Below, piece after piece: positions 6,384 to 9,018 of a DNA stretch of 9,018 bases. The notes below the pieces were generated by a model. The model worked only from the letters and a program-made list of their open reading frames with translations. It did no database searches and was not told the origin of the DNA. Source of the DNA: Candidatus Thorarchaeota archaeon (GTDB lineage Archaea; Asgardarchaeota; Thorarchaeia; Thorarchaeales; Thorarchaeaceae); assembly GCA_016841005.1 (NCBI GenBank), contig JAEORG010000118.1, forward strand, positions 1 through 9,018, in the 5' to 3' direction. Position numbers and translations under genes: made by a program. Positions within the stretch are counted from its first letter, which is position 1; every line of letters starts with the position of its first letter.

Positions 6384-7085
6384 CTAGTGTGATAAATTGG
6401 CTAGCCAGTGATGAACGGGGGACATCTTAAGAGCATGTTCGTAGCACCTATCGACAAGCTCAGGTTTCTTCAGCACACTGACAGGAATCTCAGGTGAATG
6501 GACATACAGTGCGTTGTGAAGAAGAAGGTTTGCTCGTGGGTGATCAGCGTCATATCCTCTTGGAACACGTTTGTAGTGTTCTCCACCAATCTTGAATCCA
6601 GGTTGAGCGAGTAAGCTTTCGATTATGCGAGCCAGATTTGTTCCTGATTTCTCATCGACAACTGCATCTCTATAGCTGTCGAGAGTGGGTTTAGCGAGCT
6701 TGTAAAGGCCTCCTAGTAGATGTCCCCCAGTTTCATCCATTCCAAAGAAAAATCCTGGATATTTTCCCTTCTCACCAATCCCCTCGCCAAACCTGATTCG
6801 AAGGCGAGTATTGTATGGCGTCTTGTCTTTACTGAAGCGAGTGTCTCGATGGATTCTTAATATTGATCCCCGTCCATTTGTACGTGTGTCATAAGTAAAC
6901 CCAGCAGATATGGATTTTAGACGCTCACCAAAGGCCATTACAAATGCCTGAGCTGGTTTCAGGACATACTCCTGATAGTGGTCTTTTCGCTCATTAAACC
7001 AATCCCTGAAATTATTCTCCTTCAGCTCTGCGAAGAATCTTAGAGTTTCTTTCGGGAAACCAGTGAACTCAGGTATATCATCCAT
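6384..7085 (-). CDS. DUF2461 / TIGR02453 family protein
   Basis: A cytoplasmic protein of 233 residues, the normal length for the TIGR02453/DUF2461 family, whose function is not known. Family landmarks are FPKETLRFFAELKENNFRDWFNE in the first 31 residues, the signature RIHRDTRFSKDKTPYNT (77-93), a GFFFGMDETGGHLLGGLY segment (111-128) and the C-terminal VPRGYDADHPRANLLLHNALYV (174-195). Members occur in bacteria and archaea, usually as single genes. The frame is open nine codons further, to a GTG at 7112. I chose the ATG at 7085 because GGAG (7095-7098) lies 9 nt before it and a TATA-like box gives a transcript start near 7104. It is divergent from the zinc-ribbon gene and precedes the hydrolase gene by 64 nt on the same strand. 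Confidence 0.92.
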   Translation of the reverse strand: MDDIPEFTGFPKETLRFFAELKENNFRDWFNERKDHYQEYVLKPAQAFVMAFGERLKSISAGFTYDTRTNGRGSILRIHRDTRFSKDKTPYNTRLRIRFGEGIGEKGKYPGFFFGMDETGGHLLGGLYKLAKPTLDSYRDAVVDEKSGTNLARIIESLLAQPGFKIGGEHYKRVPRGYDADHPRANLLLHNALYVHSPEIPVSVLKKPELVDRCYEHALKMSPVHHWLANLSH

Positions 7086-7126
7086 ATTTTTCATCTCCAT
7101 ATTGTTATTCACTATCGTTAAATTGT

Positions 7127-7134
7127 TTATTTAA
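7127..7134 (-). promoter_or_regulatory. TATA-like box for the DUF2461 gene
   Basis: TTAAATAA on the minus strand predicts a transcript start near 7104, a leader of about 19 nt, then GGAG and the ATG at 7085. This agrees with the start chosen for the gene and would place the alternative GTG (7112) upstream of the transcript. Confidence 0.4.
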
Positions 7135-7151
7135 TCTTCAGGTTTGAAGAG

Positions 7152-7158
7152 TTTATAT
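7152..7158 (+). promoter_or_regulatory. TATA-like box for the zinc-ribbon membrane protein gene
   Basis: TTTATAT is close to the archaeal TATA consensus. Its centre is about 39 nt before the ATG at 7194, so a short leader of about 13 nt with a weak GTGGA SD-like site (7186-7190) is predicted. It lies back to back with the DUF2461 promoter. Confidence 0.45.
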
Positions 7159-7193
7159 CCATTCAGGGACGAATTCATCTTGATTGTGGAATT

Positions 7194-7553
7194 ATGGATT
7201 CGGGTGAAACTATCCAAGACGCACCAATTCAGTGTTCATGGTGTATGCTTAGTATCGAAAAGAGTTTCAGACCCCCGTTGGCGAAAACTGGAGAACACTT
7301 CTGTTCTAGAAGCTGTTTTCTTGCAAAAAGATATGAGGAGCTACAAAATTCAACACTATTCTTACTAGCGTTCGCAATCATCTTTCCATTAGCTGTAATA
7401 TTACCCTATCAGGGTGATAAGATACAATTACTTGGTGATTTCACAGGATTCTATATTATCTTTGTAATTGCGTTCTCAATTCTTATCTATCTGACATATA
7501 GAGCTCGATCTGTGAGACTGACACGACCAAATATCGCTCATATTGAGAAATAG
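7194..7553 (+). CDS. Zinc-ribbon protein with two membrane helices
   Basis: A 119-residue protein not assigned to a known family. The N-terminus carries CSWC (Cys14, Cys17) and CSRSC (Cys37, Cys41), a C-x2-C...C-x3-C set with the look of a small zinc-binding knuckle resembling TRASH- or treble-clef-type domains (FCSRSCFLAKRYEEL is typical of their second half). Two hydrophobic segments follow (about 53-71 and 80-101), then a basic tail (YRARSVRLTR). The positive tail suggests that both ends are cytosolic, so the zinc domain would face the cytosol at the membrane. A metal-sensing or membrane-tethering adaptor role is possible but unproven. Overlapping frames in this stretch are shadows; this frame is preferred for its paired cysteines, membrane segments and upstream TATA-like box. 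Confidence 0.8.
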   Translation: MDSGETIQDAPIQCSWCMLSIEKSFRPPLAKTGEHFCSRSCFLAKRYEELQNSTLFLLAFAIIFPLAVILPYQGDKIQLLGDFTGFYIIFVIAFSILIYLTYRARSVRLTRPNIAHIEK

Positions 7554-7564
7554 AGAATTCTAGG

Positions 7565-7572
7565 TTTAAAAT
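7565..7572 (+). promoter_or_regulatory. Possible TATA-like box for the AbrB-like gene
   Basis: TTTAAAAT lies 11 nt after the preceding stop codon. It would give a transcript start near 7594 and a leader of about 50 nt that contains the palindrome at 7609-7618 and the GGAG SD at 7633-7636. The AT-rich surroundings make this a weak call. Confidence 0.3.
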
Positions 7573-7608
7573 GATTAAACACATCACAAACCAGATATCA
7601 GAATGTAG

Positions 7609-7618
7609 TGATTAATCA
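7609..7618. promoter_or_regulatory. 10-bp palindrome TGATTAATCA, possible operator
   Basis: A perfect palindrome 27-36 nt before the start of the AbrB-like gene. A related arm ATGATTAA (7571-7578) occurs upstream and pairs with TTAATCAT (7612-7619). A regulator binding here could block transcription; autoregulation by the downstream protein is speculation based on position. Confidence 0.3.
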
Positions 7619-7645
7619 TCATTCGCTTTTTAGGAGATAGAAGAT

Positions 7646-7921
7646 ATGCCAATACGATTCATTGCTAGAACTTCCGAGTATGATAAGAAGCACCTAGGAT
7701 TCTATGTACCAAAGTATGTGATGGATTTCTATTCCCTCAAACCGGGACGTTACAAAGGTGGTGTCAGTCTGTCGCATGGAGATGTCACAAGCTGTGGAAT
7801 TAATCTAATTAAATACAGACATACTCTTAGAGGTAGACTACCGCCTAATGTTGGGAAAAAGAACGCCATATCAGAAGTGTGGATTTATCGCGATACTTGG
7901 ATAGCCCCAAAGGAAAAATAG
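7646..7921 (+). CDS. Small basic protein with AbrB-like motif
   Basis: A 91-residue basic soluble protein with no membrane segment. Residues 18-41 (GFYVPKYVMDFYSLKPG, then GGVSL) resemble the core of SpoVT/AbrB or MazE-type swapped-hairpin DNA-binding domains, where a strand leads into a (I/V)PKxVxxxxxLKPG turn. The rest, with LPPNVG (65-70) and SEVWIYRDTW (76-85), is not a match I can name. A transcription-factor or antitoxin-like role is therefore a weak inference; no toxin gene is adjacent. The start is well supported by AGGAG with GGAG at 7633-7636, 9 nt before the ATG. A T6 tract starts 7 nt after the stop, followed by a hairpin, so the gene probably ends its transcript there. Confidence 0.8.
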   Translation: MPIRFIARTSEYDKKHLGFYVPKYVMDFYSLKPGRYKGGVSLSHGDVTSCGINLIKYRHTLRGRLPPNVGKKNAISEVWIYRDTWIAPKEK

Positions 7922-7927
7922 AACACA

Positions 7928-7979
7928 TTTTTTGACTCAATAAAAACAAGAGAAGAGAGGCCCACTCGGGCACTCTCTT
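7928..7979. terminator. Bidirectional terminator between convergent genes
   Basis: A hairpin at 7953-7979 pairs AAGAGAGGCCC with GGGC-A-CTCTCTT: 11 bp, one bulged A (7972) and the loop ACTC. For the plus-strand gene a T6 tract (7928-7933) precedes it and a short CTTT follows. For the minus-strand acs gene the hairpin is followed by a T-rich run (TTGTTTTTATT on the minus strand). Archaeal RNA polymerase can stop at T-tracts alone, so either element may act. Confidence 0.65.
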
Positions 7980-7992
7980 TAGATTATAACTA

Positions 7993-9018
7993 TTAGAGGC
8001 GTTCCCTGACCAGAGTTTCAACAACTGTTGGGTCTGCTAGGGTTGTGACATCGCCAAGATCGTCAATCTGACCAGCTGCAATTCGCTTCAGAATCCGTCG
8101 CATGATCTTACCTGAGCGAGTCTTAGGTAGTGCATCAGCCCACTGAATCTTCTCAGGAGTTGCGATTGGACCCACATCTGCACGAACGTGGTTCTTCAGC
8201 TCGAGCTTAAGAGCGTCAGACTTCTCCACACCCATCTTCAGTGTAACGAAGACATAAATCGATTCACCTTTGATGTCATGGGGGAAGCCAACAACTGCAC
8301 ATTCTGCTACTGCAGGGTGCTTGACCAATGAGGACTCAATCTCAGCAGTACCGAGTCTGTGACCAGACACTTTTAGAACATCGTCGAGTCTGCCCATAAC
8401 GAAGAAGTAACCATCCTCGTTGAAGCGTGAACCATCACCTGTGTAGTACATTGGTTCTCCATTTTCTGGGTTCTTGAATTGTACCCAGTAAGTATCAACG
8501 AATCGTTTGTGATCACCGTAGACTGTCCTCATGAGACCAGGCCAGGGTTTCTTCATACATAGATAGCCACCTTCATTCGCACCAACAGGAACACCATCTT
8601 CGGCAACTATTACTGGTTCAACACCAAAGTATGGGAATGTTGTGCTTCCAGGGATTGTTGCATTAGCTCCAGGTAGGGGTGTGAGAATGACCCCGCCAGT
8701 TTCTGTTTGCCAATAGGTATCAACTATTGGGCATTTACCCTTGCCAACAACATTGTAGTACCACATCCATGCCTCAGGGTTGATTGGTTCACCAACAGTA
8801 CCGAGTAGATTAAGACTGGACATGTCATATTTCAAGACTGGTCCATCACCGAACCTCATGATTGCCCGAATTGCAGTGGGAGCCGTGTAGAACTGATTGA
8901 CTTTCCATCTCTGGACCTCCAACCAGAAGCGCTCCATGTTTTCGGCGTTAGATTGCGGAGTTCCCTCAAACATAAGGGTTGTAGCTCCTGCTGAGAGAGG
9001 ACCATACACAATATATGA
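7993..9018 (-). CDS. acs: Acetyl-CoA synthetase (AMP-forming), C-terminal half (5' partial)
   Basis: The visible 341 residues are the C-terminal part of an AMP-forming acetyl-CoA synthetase (full length about 650), which makes acetyl-CoA from acetate, ATP and CoA in the cytoplasm. The frame is open at the right edge and begins SYIVYGPL, an internal Acs segment, so the GTG at 9009 is not the true start. Motifs numbered from the edge: adenylation motif YWQTETGG (102-109), whose Trp is the residue that closes the small acetate pocket in Acs; [15 protein letters not shown] (159-173); YTGDGSRF (192-199); the hinge and A8 region [20 protein letters not shown] (209-228); and the catalytic Lys304 in [10 protein letters not shown], the lysine acetylated for control in well-studied homologues. 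No residue expected in this half is missing. A bidirectional terminator follows. Confidence 0.97.
   Translation of the reverse strand, partial: SYIVYGPLSAGATTLMFEGTPQSNAENMERFWLEVQRWKVNQFYTAPTAIRAIMRFGDGPVLKYDMSSLNLLGTVGEPINPEAWMWYYNVVGKGKCPIVDTYWQTETGGVILTPLPGANATIPGSTTFPYFGVEPVIVAEDGVPVGANEGGYLCMKKPWPGLMRTVYGDHKRFVDTYWVQFKNPENGEPMYYTGDGSRFNEDGYFFVMGRLDDVLKVSGHRLGTAEIESSLVKHPAVAECAVVGFPHDIKGESIYVFVTLKMGVEKSDALKLELKNHVRADVGPIATPEKIQWADALPKTRSGKIMRRILKRIAAGQIDDLGDVTTLADPTVVETLVRERL

Noticed and set aside
7144..7368. Plus-strand frame of 74 codons overlapping the zinc-ribbon gene
   Set aside because: Out of frame with the paired cysteines and membrane segments, and its start lies upstream of the predicted TATA box.
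7571..7615. Fourteen-residue frame upstream of the AbrB-like gene
   Set aside because: No SD, it lies upstream of the predicted transcript start, and AT-rich sequence easily yields such frames.
1..9018. CRISPR array, defence island, phage or insertion sequence
   Set aside because: No direct-repeat array, transposase, integrase, nuclease or restriction-type protein, and no terminal inverted repeats with target duplications were seen.
1..9018. tRNA, rRNA or riboswitch
   Set aside because: All gaps are short (under 150 nt) and none shows a cloverleaf, T-loop GGTTCRA pattern or a riboswitch core I know.

Overview
This is a 9.0 kb stretch of a compact genome of moderate GC that is probably archaeal. 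The evidence for an archaeon is indirect. TATA-like boxes of the TTTAAAT or TTTATAT type lie about 25 to 40 nt before several start codons, with no bacterial -35/-10 pairs. Some genes look leaderless, while others carry Shine-Dalgarno (SD) sites such as GGAGG or GGTGAT. One predicted ecto-enzyme is rich in N-glycosylation sequons. The mix of an acetyl-CoA synthetase, an SDR enzyme, DinB-like and SRPBCC proteins, and many orphan small membrane proteins would suit an Asgard (Thorarchaeota-like) archaeon. That placement is a guess. No rRNA, tRNA, CRISPR array, transposase or phage gene was seen.

Layout: 3-716 (+) is the C-terminal part of an unrecognised all-helical protein, open at the left edge. 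705-1550 (-) is a short-chain dehydrogenase/reductase that meets it tail to tail with a 12-nt overlap. 1632-2096 (+) is a DinB/YfiT-like metal-site protein, divergent from the SDR. 2202-2648 (-) is an AHSA1/SRPBCC protein with a GTG start. 2794-3735 (-) is an orphan polytopic membrane protein, head to head with 3844-4596 (+), which resembles an ECF-transporter S component. 4593-4850 (-), 4904-6319 (-) and 6384-7085 (-) are a two-helix membrane protein, a membrane-anchored PAF-acetylhydrolase-like serine hydrolase and a DUF2461/TIGR02453 protein. These three are co-oriented and could be one transcript, read from the DUF2461 gene leftwards. 7194-7553 (+) is a zinc-ribbon protein with two membrane helices. 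7646-7921 (+) is a small basic protein with an AbrB-like motif. 7993-9018 (-) is the C-terminal half of AMP-forming acetyl-CoA synthetase, cut by the right edge.

The genes do not form one recognisable pathway. Acs activates acetate; the other products look like housekeeping or accessory functions. The parts most worth a second look are: the hydrolase gene, whose SD lies in one arm of a perfect 8-bp inverted repeat and whose product combines four membrane helices with a lipase-like ectodomain; the divergent pair of orphan membrane protein and S-component-like protein with back-to-back promoters; a five-codon upstream reading frame overlapping the GTG start of the SRPBCC gene; and a palindrome in front of the AbrB-like gene. 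No previously undescribed multi-gene system can be demonstrated here.

There is no gene-free stretch over 300 nt. The longest gaps are about 145 nt (2649-2793), 108 nt (3736-3843 with the revised start), 108 nt (7086-7193) and 105 nt (2097-2201). Each is covered below.
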